Positions 34,723 to 45,478 of a stretch of DNA of 50,709 nt are shown piece by piece; position 1 is the stretch's first letter; each line of letters starts with the position of its first letter. The notes beneath the pieces are model-generated. The model made no database searches, was not told the DNA's origin, and saw nothing but the letters and a program-made list of their open reading frames with translations. Source of the DNA: Terasakiella brassicae (GTDB lineage Bacteria; Pseudomonadota; Alphaproteobacteria; Rhodospirillales; Terasakiellaceae); NCBI RefSeq assembly GCF_014641495.1, contig NZ_BMHV01000024.1:1-50709 (forward strand), given 5' to 3'. The translations under genes were made by a program, and so were the position numbers.

Positions 34723-35913
34723 TTAGAATTCAACAGCCAGTTTTGCCGTTGCCGTATGGCCATCAGCACCTGTACCGCCTTCTGTCGTGCTGTAATCTTC
34801 ATCCGCAAGATATTCTAACGTCAAAGCCGTTTTATCGTAAACTTCAACAGTTACCGCCGCACCCACACGTGTTTCCGGCAGGCTCAAAGCCAATGCTTCA
34901 TCCGAACCTTGGTAAGTCGCCGCAAAAGTGGTCGGTTTACCCATAATTTCAGTTGCATAGGAGAGTTCCGTATTCCATGCGCGCGGTTGCGCCCCTTGAC
35001 CGTTAAAGGCCAGTTCGCCAACTTTAAACGTATCCGTTGCCTTCACATAACCCGCATTGAATGTAATATCGGAAACCGTGACAGAACCGTTCAGGCTCAT
35101 GCCCCCCACATAGCTGTTCAATGCGCTCGGGCCGGTCACAACATCGGTAACCCCATCAGAATCTGCAATGTTATTAATATACCCGGCACCCAATACATAA
35201 GTCAGACCTGCATCTTCACCTTCATAAGCAACATTTAAACCATATTGGTCGATGTTGTTGCCTTCCCCGGCTTGCTGTGTATCACCATTAAAGGCAAAAC
35301 CTTCGACGCTAAAGCCTGCATATGTCGCACCGACCAAAATGGCGTTCTCTTTGGTTTCACCCAATGTTTTTGTAATCGGGTCAGAGCTCATCGCCGTATC
35401 ATAATTGCCAAACGGCAAAGCCCATTTCCCAACTGTTGTATAGAGCGGGAAGTTTTCTTTGTTCGCAATCTCGATGGTTGCTTCATCCAACGTGATATTG
35501 TTGGAACCATCTTCATACAAGGCGACAATGTTTGTGGTCACGTATTCGTGCGGTTTTGCAGAAAAAGACAACTCAGCCTTTGCCAAGGACAAATCGCTGC
35601 TGTCGGCACCGGCAAAGTCTTCTGTGGATGTTGCTTCAAATTCCAGAACACCGCCGATTTGGACCGTATCCAAAAACGCAGGAGAAGCCTTTTCTTCTTC
35701 TACTTTCTGTTCGGTTTTCTCAACTTGCGCCTGAGTCTGTTTCAACATTTTATGAAGCTCATTCAACTGGCTCTGCTGCTTGTACAGCATAGCCAACAAT
35801 TCTTCACGCGTTGGCTCAGCCGCCATTGCAGAAACGGACGTTAAGGTTAAGGCAGAAGTCACCCCCATGAGGGCAATTTTTTTGAATGGAAACGTTAATG
35901 ACATTTGATTCAC
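34723..35913 (-). CDS. LbtU-like outer-membrane siderophore porin
   Basis: 396 residues. A signal peptide (about 1-32, ending SAMAA) precedes a coiled coil (about 35-75, MLYKQQSQLNELHKMLKQ), then a beta-barrel that starts VQIGGVLEFEA and ends in Phe (KLAVEF), the outer-membrane C-terminal signal. The layout of coiled coil plus barrel matches the LbtU family, which takes up legiobactin-type siderophores without TonB in Legionella. The promoter contains a Fur box, which supports an iron-uptake role. No siderophore synthesis or ABC transport gene is adjacent. The exact ligand is unknown, and a general porin role is possible. Confidence 0.8.
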   Translation of the reverse strand: MNQMSLTFPFKKIALMGVTSALTLTSVSAMAAEPTREELLAMLYKQQSQLNELHKMLKQTQAQVEKTEQKVEEEKASPAFLDTVQIGGVLEFEATSTEDFAGADSSDLSLAKAELSFSAKPHEYVTTNIVALYEDGSNNITLDEATIEIANKENFPLYTTVGKWALPFGNYDTAMSSDPITKTLGETKENAILVGATYAGFSVEGFAFNGDTQQAGEGNNIDQYGLNVAYEGEDAGLTYVLGAGYINNIADSDGVTDVVTGPSALNSYVGGMSLNGSVTVSDITFNAGYVKATDTFKVGELAFNGQGAQPRAWNTELSYATEIMGKPTTFAATYQGSDEALALSLPETRVGAAVTVEVYDKTALTLEYLADEDYSTTEGGTGADGHTATAKLAVEF

Positions 35914-35938
35914 TTACCGGTTTGCTCAAAATTAAAAG

Positions 35939-35968
35939 GTTATAGATAACGATAATCATTATCAACAA
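35939..35968 (-). promoter_or_regulatory. Predicted sigma-70-type promoter of the porin gene
   Basis: On the minus strand TTGTTG (35968-35963) and TATAAC (35944-35939) are 18 bases apart, about 25 bases before the porin start codon. The spacer is filled by the Fur box. Confidence 0.6.
35945..35963. promoter_or_regulatory. Fur box
   Basis: GATAACGATAATCATTATC differs from the 19-base Fur consensus GATAATGATAATCATTATC at one position. It sits between the -35 and -10 of the porin promoter, so iron-loaded Fur binding there should block RNA polymerase. Confidence 0.85.
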
Positions 35969-36003
35969 GTTGCTTTTAATAAACATCACCCTCAATTGCA
36001 AGT

Positions 36004-36022
36004 GTTTTTCATAATCATTATC
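36004..36022. promoter_or_regulatory. Second, weaker Fur-like box
   Basis: On the minus strand the site reads GATAATGATTATGAAAAAC, 14 of 19 positions matching the consensus. It is about 40 bases upstream of the main box, which may allow cooperative Fur binding. Confidence 0.5.
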
Positions 36023-36069
36023 AATTAATGAAAGGAAAATCATATTTGATACACTCAAATCCCAAAACA

Positions 36070-36101
36070 AAAAAACCTCGCTTGAGTAAGCGAGGTTTTT
36101 T
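36070..36101 (-). terminator. Rho-independent terminator of tRNA-Lys
   Basis: A perfect 14-base stem (AAAAAACCTCGCTT with complement at 36088-36101) and loop GAGT, starting three bases after the CCA end of the tRNA. Confidence 0.9.
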
Positions 36102-36104
36102 GAA

Positions 36105-36180
36105 TGGTAGGCACTACAGGATTCGAACCTGTGACCGTTCGATTAAAAGTCGAATGCTCTACCAACTGAGCTAAGTGCCC
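36105..36180 (-). tRNA. tRNA-Lys (anticodon UUU)
   Basis: A 76-base cloverleaf on the minus strand starting GGGCACTTAGCTCAGTTGGT. The anticodon loop is CTTTTAA with anticodon TTT, followed by the T-arm GGTTCGAATCC and an encoded CCA end. The acceptor stem has one G-T pair at its base. This is the only tRNA gene I find in the window. Confidence 0.97.
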
Positions 36181-36351
36181 TCATTTGAGGTGGTCCGTTG
36201 TACCGCTTGGCGGTGTGTCCGTCCCGTTTGGTGAGGCGGAACATAGTGGGGTCGAAGCCTCTGGTCAACAAAGAATTTTAAAAAAATGCATTTTCTTTTA
36301 AAAATATTTAGAAACAAATAGTTACAGACCCTTTTCTTGTACATTCATGAC

Positions 36352-36431
36352 AAAAAAAAGCGCCGTTCTCAATTTAGCTGGGAATCTCGTTCAGTCGAAA
36401 CCACGAGATCACCCCGTTTTGAAAACGGCGC
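36352..36431 (-). ncRNA. Structured element behind coaD: terminator or small RNA candidate
   Basis: On the minus strand an outer stem GCGCCGTTTTC (36431-36421) pairs with GAGAACGGCGC (36370-36360), with one pair being G-U only if the minus strand is the RNA. It is followed by eight T. Inside is a second hairpin, ATCTCGT...ACGAGAT, flanked by GGG/CCC. The outer left arm can also fold locally as CCGTTTTCAAAACGG, which would compete with the outer stem. It starts 17 bases after the coaD stop, so it ends the gyrA-coaD transcript. A separate small RNA is possible but unproven. Confidence 0.5.
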
Positions 36432-36448
36432 ATTGTTCTGATTCTATC

Positions 36449-36958
36449 CTATTCGTCCGTGTTAAAACGTTCCATAAGCTTTTCACGCACATTCGGTGTG
36501 ACGAAGTTACTGATATCGCCCCCTAATTTGCCAATCTCTTTGACAAAGCGAGAGGAGATAAACTGACATTTATCTGAAGCCATCAAAAAAACCGTTTCGA
36601 TATCCGGTTCCAAATGGGAATTCATCCCCGCCATCTGGAATTCATATTCAAAATCCGACACGGCACGTAACCCCCGCACAATGGTTTTCGCCCCTTGTGC
36701 CGCTGCAAAATTCATCAGCAAGCTTTCAAAGGGTTTGACCTCGATCGTGGCACCAGTACGTTCCATGATGGCAGAAAGCTCATGTTCGACCATTGCAACA
36801 CGTTCTTCCAACGAAAATAAAGGGCCTTTGCCGCGATTAATTGCAACGGCGAGGATCAGGTGATCAACAATATTGGTCGCTCTTTCAATAATATCCAGAT
36901 GACCGTTTGTTACCGGGTCGAAGGTTCCCGGGTAAATACCAATGCGCTTTTTAACCAT
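36449..36958 (-). CDS. coaD: Phosphopantetheine adenylyltransferase
   Basis: 169 residues, full length. The nucleotidyltransferase signature is GTFDPVTNGHLD with His20 of the (H/T)xGH motif, and the ISSxxxKE-like loop ISSRFVKEIGK is near 127. It transfers an AMP from ATP to 4'-phosphopantetheine, the fourth step of coenzyme A synthesis, in the cytoplasm. GAGGAG precedes the ATG. The gene follows gyrA by 46 bases in the same direction, a common alphaproteobacterial pair, and is probably co-transcribed with it. Confidence 0.96.
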   Translation of the reverse strand: MVKKRIGIYPGTFDPVTNGHLDIIERATNIVDHLILAVAINRGKGPLFSLEERVAMVEHELSAIMERTGATIEVKPFESLLMNFAAAQGAKTIVRGLRAVSDFEYEFQMAGMNSHLEPDIETVFLMASDKCQFISSRFVKEIGKLGGDISNFVTPNVREKLMERFNTDE

Positions 36959-37004
36959 GAGACATCACTCCTCAAAAGCATAACAGGCAGTGCGTAGAAA
37001 GCTT

Positions 37005-39857
37005 TTAGCCTTCCACGCCTTCGTCAGTGCCTTCCTGTATATCGGCAGTTTGTTCTGCCTGTTGTTCCATACCTTCTGTAGAAGGTGTCTCATTTTCGGA
37101 TGTGGCCTCGGTGTCACCACCTTCCACATCTATATCAGAATCGTCACCCATATCCCGGAAACAGCTGACGGAGACAACGCTCTCCCCTTCTGCAACACGG
37201 AAGAGGGTCACGCCCTGGGTCTTACGCCCGGCAATACGGATTTGGTCAACGCCCGTGCGGATCAGTTGTCCGCCATCGGTCACCATAATGATCTCGTCTT
37301 CAACTTCGACCGGGAAGGAGGCTGCAACCTTGCCATTGCGTTCGGACATTTCAATATTGGCAATCCCTTTACCGCCGCGCCCGGTTGTACGATATTCAAA
37401 GGAAGAAGACCGTTTCCCAAAACCACGTTCGGTAACGGACAGCAGGAATTCTTCTGCCGCTTCCATTTCCGCGATTTGTTCTTCGCTCAGTCCTTCTGCA
37501 ACAACCTCTTCACCACGGCGTTTCGCATTGGCATAACGTAAATAGCTGTCACGTTCTTCCGATGTCCATTTCCCGCCATGCAGGATCGACATACTAATCA
37601 CGCGATCTTCGCCCTGCAAACGGATGCCGCGCACACCTGTCGAATTTCGCCCGGCAAAGACGCGGACATCTTCAACCGCAAAACGAATACACTGACCATT
37701 GTGTGTGGTCAGGAAGACATGATCTTCCGGTGAACAGACAGAAACGGCCACCATCGAATCGCCTTCGTCCAGTTTCATCGCGATTTTCCCATTGGCCTTC
37801 ACATTTGTGAAATCGGACAACAGGTTACGGCGCACGCCACCCGATGCGGTCGAGAACATGATATGCATATCTTTTGCAATGCTCTCGTCTTCCGGCAGTT
37901 CCATCACGGTTGAAATGGTTTCCCCTTCATCCAACGGCAACAAGTTCACCATTGCCTTACCTTTGGATTGCGGGTTACCCAACGGCAGGCGATATACTTT
38001 CATTTTGTACACCATCCCGCTGGAAGAGAAGAACAACAGCGGTGTGTGGGTATTGGCGACAAAAACCTTTTCGACGATATCTTCTTCCTTGGTGCTCATC
38101 CCCGAACGGCCCTTACCGCCCCGGCGCTGTGCCCGATATGTATCCAGCGGTACCCGCTTGATATAGCCGGAATTGGTCACAGTTACGACCATATCTTCGC
38201 GCTGGATCAAATCTTCGATATCGTGTTCAAATTCCGCTTCCTGAATTTCAGAACGGCGCGGTGTTGCAAACTGTGTGCGCATATCCAACAATTCGTTGCG
38301 CATTAAGGTCATCAATTTTTCACGCGAACGCAAGATAGAAAGATATTCTTCGATCTCTGCACCTAGCTCACGTAAATCATTGGCGATTTTATCGCGTTCC
38401 AGACCTGTCAATTTGTGCAGGCGTAAATCCAGAATGGCTTTGGCCTGTGTTTCAGACAGTTTGTATTTCCCGTCAACAACCTGACGGTCCGGTTCATCCA
38501 GCAATTGGATCAACGGTTCAACTTCGCCCGCTTCCCACGCGCGTTCCATCAAGGCCGCACGTGCAATTTGCGGGTCAGCCGCCTGACGGATCAGTGCAAT
38601 AATTTCATCAATATTGACAACCGCAACAGCCAGACCGGCCAATACGTGTGCTTTATCGCGGGCTTTACCCAGTTCATACACAGTACGGCGGGTGATAACT
38701 TCTTCACGGAATGCAATGAAGGCCTGCAAAATCTGCTTCAGGTTCATCAATTCCGGGCGGCCTTGGTTCAGGGCCAGCATATTCACACCGAAACTTGTTT
38801 GCAGCGGTGTGAATTTAAAGAGCTGATTAAGGACGATTTCCGGGTGATGGCCTTTTTTGATTTCGACAACCACACGAACACCGTGACGGTCCGACTCGTC
38901 ACGCAGGTCGGAAATGCCTTCGATCTTCTTATCACGCACCAGACCCGCCATCGTTTCGATCATGCGGGCCTTATTGACCTGATACGGAACTTCCGTAATG
39001 ATGATCGCCATGCGGTCTTTGCGAATTTCCTCGATTTCCGTGCGTCCGCGCATAATGACGGAGCCACGCCCGGTATGAAACGCGGAGCGCAAACCGGATT
39101 GGCCGAGGATAATCCCCCCGGTCGGGAAATCGGGACCGAAAACATAATCCCGGATTAAATCGTCAATCGACAGGTGCGGGTCATCAATGAGCGCACAACA
39201 GGCATCGATCAATTCCCCAAGGTTATGGGGCGGGATATTCGTCGCCATACCAACCGCAATACCGCCTGCCCCATTCACAAGCAGATTGGGGAATTGCGCA
39301 GGCAGAACACTGGGCTCAACCGTAGAATCATCATAGTTGGCTTTAAAATCGACCGTTTCTTTGTCGATATCGGCAATCAGGTTATGCGCAGCCTTATCCA
39401 TACGGGCTTCGGTGTAACGCATGGCAGCGGGCGGATCACCGTCCATAGAACCAAAGTTCCCCTGCCCATCAATCAAAGGCAGGCGCATCGAGAAATCCTG
39501 CGCCATACGCACCATCGCATCGTAAATCGCGCTGTCGCCATGCGGGTGATACTTACCCATGACATCCCCGACGATACGGGCCGATTTACGATAAGGTTTA
39601 TTGTACTCGTAACCACTTTCTTTCATGGCATAGAGAATACGACGATGTACCGGCTTTAGGCCGTCGCGCACATCCGGCAGTGCCCGGGAAACAATTACGC
39701 TCATCGCGTAATCGAGATAGCTGCTGCGCATTTCGTCGACGATAGAAACCGGTGCAATGTCCATACGTGATGGTGTTTGTTCGTTGTCGCTGGTCAAGTG
39801 ACTAACCCAATCTGTTATATCTTCATTAAAAGCATGCTTTTCAAACGGATAAAACAC
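37005..39857 (-). CDS. gyrA: DNA gyrase subunit A
   Basis: 950 residues from the GTG at 39857 (AGGA upstream). Starts at the TTG in LTSDNEQ or the ATG in [12 protein letters not shown] are possible, because homologues begin close to the latter. The breakage-reunion domain has the catalytic Tyr148 in [10 protein letters not shown]. The GyrA box QRRGGKG, which wraps DNA and separates GyrA from ParC, is present in the C-terminal beta-propeller region. Ser109 and Asp113 in HGDSAIYD match E. coli Ser83 and Asp87, the unmutated quinolone-sensitive residues. The chain ends in a strongly acidic tail of about 50 residues, as in many gyrases where it limits supercoiling. Confidence 0.97.
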   Translation of the reverse strand: MFYPFEKHAFNEDITDWVSHLTSDNEQTPSRMDIAPVSIVDEMRSSYLDYAMSVIVSRALPDVRDGLKPVHRRILYAMKESGYEYNKPYRKSARIVGDVMGKYHPHGDSAIYDAMVRMAQDFSMRLPLIDGQGNFGSMDGDPPAAMRYTEARMDKAAHNLIADIDKETVDFKANYDDSTVEPSVLPAQFPNLLVNGAGGIAVGMATNIPPHNLGELIDACCALIDDPHLSIDDLIRDYVFGPDFPTGGIILGQSGLRSAFHTGRGSVIMRGRTEIEEIRKDRMAIIITEVPYQVNKARMIETMAGLVRDKKIEGISDLRDESDRHGVRVVVEIKKGHHPEIVLNQLFKFTPLQTSFGVNMLALNQGRPELMNLKQILQAFIAFREEVITRRTVYELGKARDKAHVLAGLAVAVVNIDEIIALIRQAADPQIARAALMERAWEAGEVEPLIQLLDEPDRQVVDGKYKLSETQAKAILDLRLHKLTGLERDKIANDLRELGAEIEEYLSILRSREKLMTLMRNELLDMRTQFATPRRSEIQEAEFEHDIEDLIQREDMVVTVTNSGYIKRVPLDTYRAQRRGGKGRSGMSTKEEDIVEKVFVANTHTPLLFFSSSGMVYKMKVYRLPLGNPQSKGKAMVNLLPLDEGETISTVMELPEDESIAKDMHIMFSTASGGVRRNLLSDFTNVKANGKIAMKLDEGDSMVAVSVCSPEDHVFLTTHNGQCIRFAVEDVRVFAGRNSTGVRGIRLQGEDRVISMSILHGGKWTSEERDSYLRYANAKRRGEEVVAEGLSEEQIAEMEAAEEFLLSVTERGFGKRSSSFEYRTTGRGGKGIANIEMSERNGKVAASFPVEVEDEIIMVTDGGQLIRTGVDQIRIAGRKTQGVTLFRVAEGESVVSVSCFRDMGDDSDIDVEGGDTEATSENETPSTEGMEQQAEQTADIQEGTDEGVEG

Positions 39858-39932
39858 ACTTTCCTATTTGGGTGAAAGGTATAGCAATTTTCAAAATCAA
39901 CAACAACCAATCAATGCCCTCTCCCCCAAAGA

Positions 39933-39964
39933 AAAACGGCCTTCATTCAACTGAAGGCCGTTTT
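39933..39964 (-). terminator. Rho-independent terminator of the phosphate transporter gene
   Basis: A perfect 13-base stem (AAAACGGCCTTCA with complement at 39952-39964) and a six-base loop lie between the transporter stop at 39991 and the gyrA start, followed by T on the minus strand. Confidence 0.88.
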
Positions 39965-39990
39965 AAGTAGTATTTTATAATCGTTTTGAC

Positions 39991-41520
39991 TTACATCAAC
40001 GTGGACATCATCCAATAAAGGATCGCCGCCAATAAGGCCGAAAGCGGTACGGTAATCAACCAGGCAGCCACAATCGTTGTTAAATGCTGACGACGAACCA
40101 GCTTTCGGCGGCGTGATTTTTCCTGTTTTTTGGTCAGGCGTTCCAACGCTTCACCCCGGCCTTTATCCACACCGGGTTCACCGGCTTCCGGTAAAACCTT
40201 CTCCAGACGTTCCCGTTTTTTCTTATTATTCAGAAATTCACGGAAGAAACCGACACCAAATACACCGCCAACCGCGATATGCGTCGAACTCACCGGTAAC
40301 CCCAACGCAGAGGCGATAATAACCGTAATCGCCGCTGACAAGGCCACACAATAGGCGCGCGCGCGGTCCAATTTGGTAATTTTTTCACCGACTGTACGCA
40401 CCAGTTTGGGACCAAACAACAGTAGGCCAGCCGCTATACCCAAGGCACCTACGACCAAAATCCACATCGGCAAGCCAACATTGCCCGTCATGTCCGCCCC
40501 ACTGGCAACACCGACAACCGCTGCCAAGGGTCCAACAGCATTTGCAACATCGTTTGCACCGTGCGCGAAGGACAACAGAGCCGCAGAGAAAATCAACGGA
40601 ATCGTGAAGAGATCACTAACTGCACGACGACGGTTTTCAATTTTTTCAGCCGCCTTGGCCACAACAGGCTTCACGATCACCCACGTACTGACAAAGAAAA
40701 CAAGGCCGATCAGCATGACAACTTCGCCACTCGGCTTCCACAGCTTTTTCAAGCCCTTCATCGTCAGGTACATGGCAAAAGCACCCGCCATAAAACCAAC
40801 AAGAACCGGAACCCATTTTTTAGCTGCCGTGACCTTATCTTCTTTAAAGAGAATCTGGAATTTAATCAGCGCAAGAAAGGCCGCTGCGATAATCCCGCCC
40901 ATCACGGGTGAAATGACCCAACTTGCTGCAATTTTTCCCATTGTCGCCCAATTAACAGCCCCTAGACCCGTTGCCGCAATCCCGGCCCCCATAACACCAC
41001 CGACTACAGAATGTGTTGTGGAGACAGGCGCGCCAATAAATGTCGCAAGGTTTACCCATAATGCAGCAGCAAATAAAGCCGACATCATAGCATGAATAAA
41101 CATGACGTCGCTTTCCATCGCAGCCGGGTTGACAATACCCTTGCGTACCGTCGACACAACATCACCGCCGGCAATAATGGCCCCCGCCGCTTCAAAAACA
41201 GCGGCAATGATAAGCGCACCGGTCATGGTCAATGCTTTGGAACCAACCGCCGGACCAATATTGTTAGCCACATCATTGGCCCCAATATTCAATGCCATAT
41301 AGGCACCCAGCAAGCCTGCTAGTACAATAAAGACCTGATTACTGGCATCCGCAACCTGGGTGAAGGCGAAGAATCCGACCATCACCAAAAAAAGAATACA
41401 AATACCGAATTTCAGATTCCCGCGACTAATTTCTTGTACCGCGTCTTCGAATCTACTGATGTTTTTCAACTCTTTATCGAGTTTCTTCAGATCACCGGAT
41501 GGAAGAGGATTCTCAGCCAT
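39991..41520 (-). CDS. pit: PiT-family inorganic phosphate transporter
   Basis: 509 residues with about ten to twelve membrane helices in two homologous halves. Both carry the PiT signature (NIGANDVANNIGPAVGS in the first, HGANDVANAVGPLAAV in the second), which binds phosphate and the driving cation. The first about 38 residues are a charged soluble extension (LKKLDKELKNISRFEDAVQE), and a basic cytoplasmic loop lies before the last helix. The protein imports phosphate by H+ or Na+ symport. No PitA-associated DUF47 gene is adjacent. A Pho-box-like repeat lies about 75 bases upstream. Confidence 0.93.
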   Translation of the reverse strand: MAENPLPSGDLKKLDKELKNISRFEDAVQEISRGNLKFGICILFLVMVGFFAFTQVADASNQVFIVLAGLLGAYMALNIGANDVANNIGPAVGSKALTMTGALIIAAVFEAAGAIIAGGDVVSTVRKGIVNPAAMESDVMFIHAMMSALFAAALWVNLATFIGAPVSTTHSVVGGVMGAGIAATGLGAVNWATMGKIAASWVISPVMGGIIAAAFLALIKFQILFKEDKVTAAKKWVPVLVGFMAGAFAMYLTMKGLKKLWKPSGEVVMLIGLVFFVSTWVIVKPVVAKAAEKIENRRRAVSDLFTIPLIFSAALLSFAHGANDVANAVGPLAAVVGVASGADMTGNVGLPMWILVVGALGIAAGLLLFGPKLVRTVGEKITKLDRARAYCVALSAAITVIIASALGLPVSSTHIAVGGVFGVGFFREFLNNKKKRERLEKVLPEAGEPGVDKGRGEALERLTKKQEKSRRRKLVRRQHLTTIVAAWLITVPLSALLAAILYWMMSTLM

Positions 41521-41594
41521 TTGAACACCATTCGCCCTATTGAAGTCAGGAGCTTGTAACTTTTACGTCATAAAAAGTACACAGCAAAAAATAA

Positions 41595-41612
41595 ATGTAA
41601 CAATAGTGTCAT
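41595..41612 (-). promoter_or_regulatory. Pho-box-like direct repeat upstream of pit
   Basis: ATGTAAC-AATA-GTGTCAT fits the 7-4-7 spacing of Pho boxes and keeps the TGT core in both halves. It lies in the 293-base divergent gap (41521-41813) between pit and the hybrid kinase gene, which otherwise shows only AT-rich promoter-like sequence. Confidence 0.3.
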
Positions 41613-41813
41613 ATTTTACTTACTTTAAATTGTAAAATGCGCAGAAAATTAACGCAAGTGGCAAATTAGAATTCACACAATCATATTGGTTGCGATTGAG
41701 TGTCACAAATTATTCACTCTCAACACTTTGCCATTGTCAGGCAATGAGATAGAGTGATCAAACGTTGATTAAAGAACACTCTGGCCCAATTCATCAAAAG
41801 CGTACAACAGACC

Positions 41814-44800
41814 ATGCATCCACGCTTTCACAAGCTTCTTTTTCTTGGGTTAAGCATCATCCCCAATGCTGCACTCGCAAGTGTCACGCCGAGCGATACA
41901 TCGCCCGAGACCCTTCTTATTCTCGTTCTTGCCATTTTGATGATCATCTCTGTTGCAATGCATTTCATTCCCCGACTTAAACCTCGCAATAACATCACTG
42001 TAAAATTAAAGCGATATCTCGGCGCAATTGAAAGCATGTCACACAAGTTGCAGCCCCATCTTCTGCAACCCTCGCCTGAAAACACCCCAGAAGAAACGAT
42101 CCATTGGCTTTTGAAAGAAACTGCAAAAACGATTGATAGTGCACAAGTCAGTTTATGGCGTTTTGATGAGGAAAACAGCACCCTCACCCAATGTTATTGT
42201 TTTGAGAGCCAGCACGATAATCCCACGCCCTCTCTGCAAGTTTCCTCAGAGCTGCACCCGACCCTTTTTGCGACCCTTCAACGTGAAAAGGCCTTGAGTA
42301 TTCCAGATATTAAAAACGATCTTCGCTCTATAGAACTGGATAAAATATACGCAAAAAATGACAGGCCGTTATCCGTATTGATGGTGCCTATTAATTTCGG
42401 ACAAAAAACACACGGTATTCTGCAAATACATACCCGACGACAACACCGTCATTGGGATGACAGCGACCGACAATTTGCCAACGCCGTTGCGGATCTGGTT
42501 TCCCTTTATCTATCGACAACGGAATTACAAAAAGCACAAGAAAACTTAACCGATAACGAAACGAAATTGCGCGACCTTGTGGATGCCAGTTCCGATTGGT
42601 ATTGGGAAACGGACCGTAATCATTGTTTTAGCTATTTTTCAGACCAGTTCACACGATTAACCGGCATTGATGAAACACAACTCATTGGAAAAACACGTCT
42701 CGACTTAAAACCGCACGCATCACAAAGCGCCAAATGGAAACAACATCTGGAAGATCTGGACAACCACAGACCGTTTCGCAATTTCCAATACACAACCCGT
42801 ATAAATGATCGCGAAATCAGCGTCACCAGCAACGGCAAACCATTTTTTGATAAAAATGGCGAATTTGCCGGATATCGTGGTACCGGTTCCGATCACACGG
42901 AAAGCACCGTTTTCAAAGCCCGTTTTGAAGAGGGACTAAACGCACTGCCCAATGGTTTTTTAATGTGGGATTCTCAAGACCGTTTAATCATGTGGAACAA
43001 TACCATCTTCGATATGTTCCCTGCCCTCACCCCTTATGCCAACAAAAAACCAACGTTTCTTAAATTGATGCAAATTTGTCATCGTGAAAAGGTCATTAAA
43101 TACCCGCGCCCCTTTACCAAAACTTACGCAAAAGCCATTGTGCACGCACACCAAACCTGTGGCATTAACGAAGTTGAACTGACCAATGGACGCCACCTTC
43201 TCGTTCACGAACACAAAACATCCGAGGGCGGGATTGTGGGCATTTACACCGACATTACCGCGTTGAAAGAGCGTGAAAAGGAAATCCTTGAAGGCAAGAA
43301 AATATCCGAAACCCTTAGTTCTTGCAGCAACATCCTGTTTCATGCCCGCAACGAAAGTTTCATTCTTTCAGAAATTTGCCGCATTATCACCGACACCTTT
43401 CCCTTTGATACGGCGTGGATTTCTCTGTTCAATACAACAGGGCAATTACCGGAATTTCTAAAAGTGAATATGCTGCGTGGTCGTCAACTTCCGCTGACCT
43501 CCTATCGCCCGTCCAGCACACTAAAGCAGGCTTTCATCAAACAAGAATATATGATCCTGAATGAAAATCTTTTGATGCAGGCTTACCCTGACTTCAAAGC
43601 CTTCTTTCAAGACACAGGTGCACGCACGGCCGGAATTTTTCCAATTTGGATCGATACAAAACTCACAGGCTTTCTAAGCGTTGTATCAAGCGACCCGGGA
43701 ACGTTCCATAATCGTTATATCAATCTTATGTCTGAACTTGCCAATGATGTCGGATATGGCCTGACCAGTTTGCGCAGCGAACACAGTCGATTAATTGCAG
43801 AAGAAGCCTTACGTGAAAGTGAAAGCCGATACCGCAGTCTGGTTGATATGTCACCGGATGCTATTTTGGTTTTGGACGAACAGCATAAAATCGTTTTCTC
43901 CAACCCCGAAGGTCATGTGTTGTTTGCCACCACAAACCGGGCGGAAATCTATCACAAATCCTTCTATGATTTTCTGGAGAAAGAACAGGATCTTTTTGCC
44001 AATGCGCCGCGCATCACCGATGATGACCCGACACAATTTATCGGGTCGGTCACCTTGCAGCGTATGGATGGTCGATTATTCGAAGCCGATATCACCGCCC
44101 GTCCGGTTTCTTATGCGGGCCTTACAACCCGGTTGCTCATTATCCGTGACGTAACCGAACGCAACCGCGTTAATGAACATCTTGCACAGACTTCCAAACT
44201 GGCAACCTTGGGGGAAATGGCCGCCGGGATCACCCATGAACTCAGCCAACCGCTCAACATCATGCGTTTTGCGGCTGAAGGTTCCTTGCTTAAAATGCAA
44301 CGTGGCAAACTTGAAAAGGACGAAAGCCAGAAGAAATTTGATCTCATCAGCATGCAATGCGGACGCATGGCAGACATTATTGATCACATGCGCATTTTCA
44401 GCCGCAAAGATACCGGGGATCTTGAACTTTTTGATCCGACTTTAGTTGTTCGACAATCTGTGGATTTGATTGAATCTCAATTCCTTGCAGAAGGTATTCA
44501 TTTGGATGTCCGCTATCCTGCCCATTACGCCATGCTAAACGGGCGCCCCATTCAGTTGGAACAAGTGATTCTGAACCTCGTTAACAACGCACGTGATGCG
44601 ATAAATCAACGACACAAAACAGCAAACTGGGAAGAAGACGAGAATAAACAAATCATCCTGCAAATCACCTATGATCAGGCAGACCATAAAATCAATATTG
44701 CGATTACAGATAACGGTGGCGGCATTCCCGAAGATGCCCTTGCCAAATTATTTGATCCCTTTTTCACCACCAAAGAAGTGGGCAAAGGAACCGGTCTTGG

Positions 44801-45419
44801 GCTTTCCGTCAGTTATGGAATCATTGCCGCTATGGGCGGGACCATTCGGGCACGCAACATTCATAAGGGGGCGCGGTTTGATATCACCTTGCCTTGTGCC
44901 ATCGAAGAAGAGGAAAAATTCTCTCCCCTGCGTCTTGCCGAAAAAATGGTCAACAAAAACACACCACTGCCAATCATCGAATTGACTGAGGATGAAGACG
45001 ACGATCTGGATATGAACGCCGATGGCGCAAAAGTTCTGGTTGTCGATGACGAGATATACGCCGCCGAAGCCATGATGGAATATTTGTTCGACCAAGGATA
45101 TCAGGTCAATATTGCAGGTGACGGCGAAGAAGCCCTAGAACTCTACGACATGGAAGCCGTTGATGTGGTCGTCACCGATATGCGCATGCCCCGCATGGAC
45201 GGTTATGTCTTGATCCAGAATTTGAAAAAGCGCAATCCCTCCCTTCCCGTCATCGTTGTCACTGGGCATACCGGGATGGATGATGCCGATCAACATGACC
45301 TGAATACGCTGGCTTTTAAAATCCTCAAAAAGCCGGTCAGCCTTTCTTATTTATCCGAAAGCATTGAAGAAGCCCTGCAATCCGTCAACGAAAACAGGTT
45401 TTCTACTATTGAGGATTGA
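41814..45419 (+). CDS. Large hybrid sensor histidine kinase (GAF-PAS-PAS-GAF-PAS-HK-REC)
   Basis: 1201 residues. A hydrophobic N-terminus (about 5-23) and one membrane helix (about 32-53, [18 protein letters not shown]) place it at the membrane. A long cytoplasmic sensory array follows: GAF (about 70-225), PAS (about 235-365), a PAS_7-like domain (about 370-485, [19 protein letters not shown]), a second GAF (about 495-660) and a third PAS (about 670-790). Then come HisKA with His808 ([13 protein letters not shown]), HATPase ([35 protein letters not shown]) and a receiver with Asp1122 ([12 protein letters not shown]). The gene precedes a LuxR-type response regulator, its likely partner. The ligand cannot be read from sequence. 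Confidence 0.92.
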   Translation: MHPRFHKLLFLGLSIIPNAALASVTPSDTSPETLLILVLAILMIISVAMHFIPRLKPRNNITVKLKRYLGAIESMSHKLQPHLLQPSPENTPEETIHWLLKETAKTIDSAQVSLWRFDEENSTLTQCYCFESQHDNPTPSLQVSSELHPTLFATLQREKALSIPDIKNDLRSIELDKIYAKNDRPLSVLMVPINFGQKTHGILQIHTRRQHRHWDDSDRQFANAVADLVSLYLSTTELQKAQENLTDNETKLRDLVDASSDWYWETDRNHCFSYFSDQFTRLTGIDETQLIGKTRLDLKPHASQSAKWKQHLEDLDNHRPFRNFQYTTRINDREISVTSNGKPFFDKNGEFAGYRGTGSDHTESTVFKARFEEGLNALPNGFLMWDSQDRLIMWNNTIFDMFPALTPYANKKPTFLKLMQICHREKVIKYPRPFTKTYAKAIVHAHQTCGINEVELTNGRHLLVHEHKTSEGGIVGIYTDITALKEREKEILEGKKISETLSSCSNILFHARNESFILSEICRIITDTFPFDTAWISLFNTTGQLPEFLKVNMLRGRQLPLTSYRPSSTLKQAFIKQEYMILNENLLMQAYPDFKAFFQDTGARTAGIFPIWIDTKLTGFLSVVSSDPGTFHNRYINLMSELANDVGYGLTSLRSEHSRLIAEEALRESESRYRSLVDMSPDAILVLDEQHKIVFSNPEGHVLFATTNRAEIYHKSFYDFLEKEQDLFANAPRITDDDPTQFIGSVTLQRMDGRLFEADITARPVSYAGLTTRLLIIRDVTERNRVNEHLAQTSKLATLGEMAAGITHELSQPLNIMRFAAEGSLLKMQRGKLEKDESQKKFDLISMQCGRMADIIDHMRIFSRKDTGDLELFDPTLVVRQSVDLIESQFLAEGIHLDVRYPAHYAMLNGRPIQLEQVILNLVNNARDAINQRHKTANWEEDENKQIILQITYDQADHKINIAITDNGGGIPEDALAKLFDPFFTTKEVGKGTGLGLSVSYGIIAAMGGTIRARNIHKGARFDITLPCAIEEEEKFSPLRLAEKMVNKNTPLPIIELTEDEDDDLDMNADGAKVLVVDDEIYAAEAMMEYLFDQGYQVNIAGDGEEALELYDMEAVDVVVTDMRMPRMDGYVLIQNLKKRNPSLPVIVVTGHTGMDDADQHDLNTLAFKILKKPVSLSYLSESIEEALQSVNENRFSTIED

Positions 45420-45478
45420 GAAATATATAATATTACAATATGATATGCACAATTATTGGTAAAAAAGAAAAAGCGCAC

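Noticed and set aside
35245-35844. 199-codon plus-strand frame opposite the porin gene
   Set aside because: Shadow of the porin codons; Cys/Phe/Arg-rich composition unlike a real protein.
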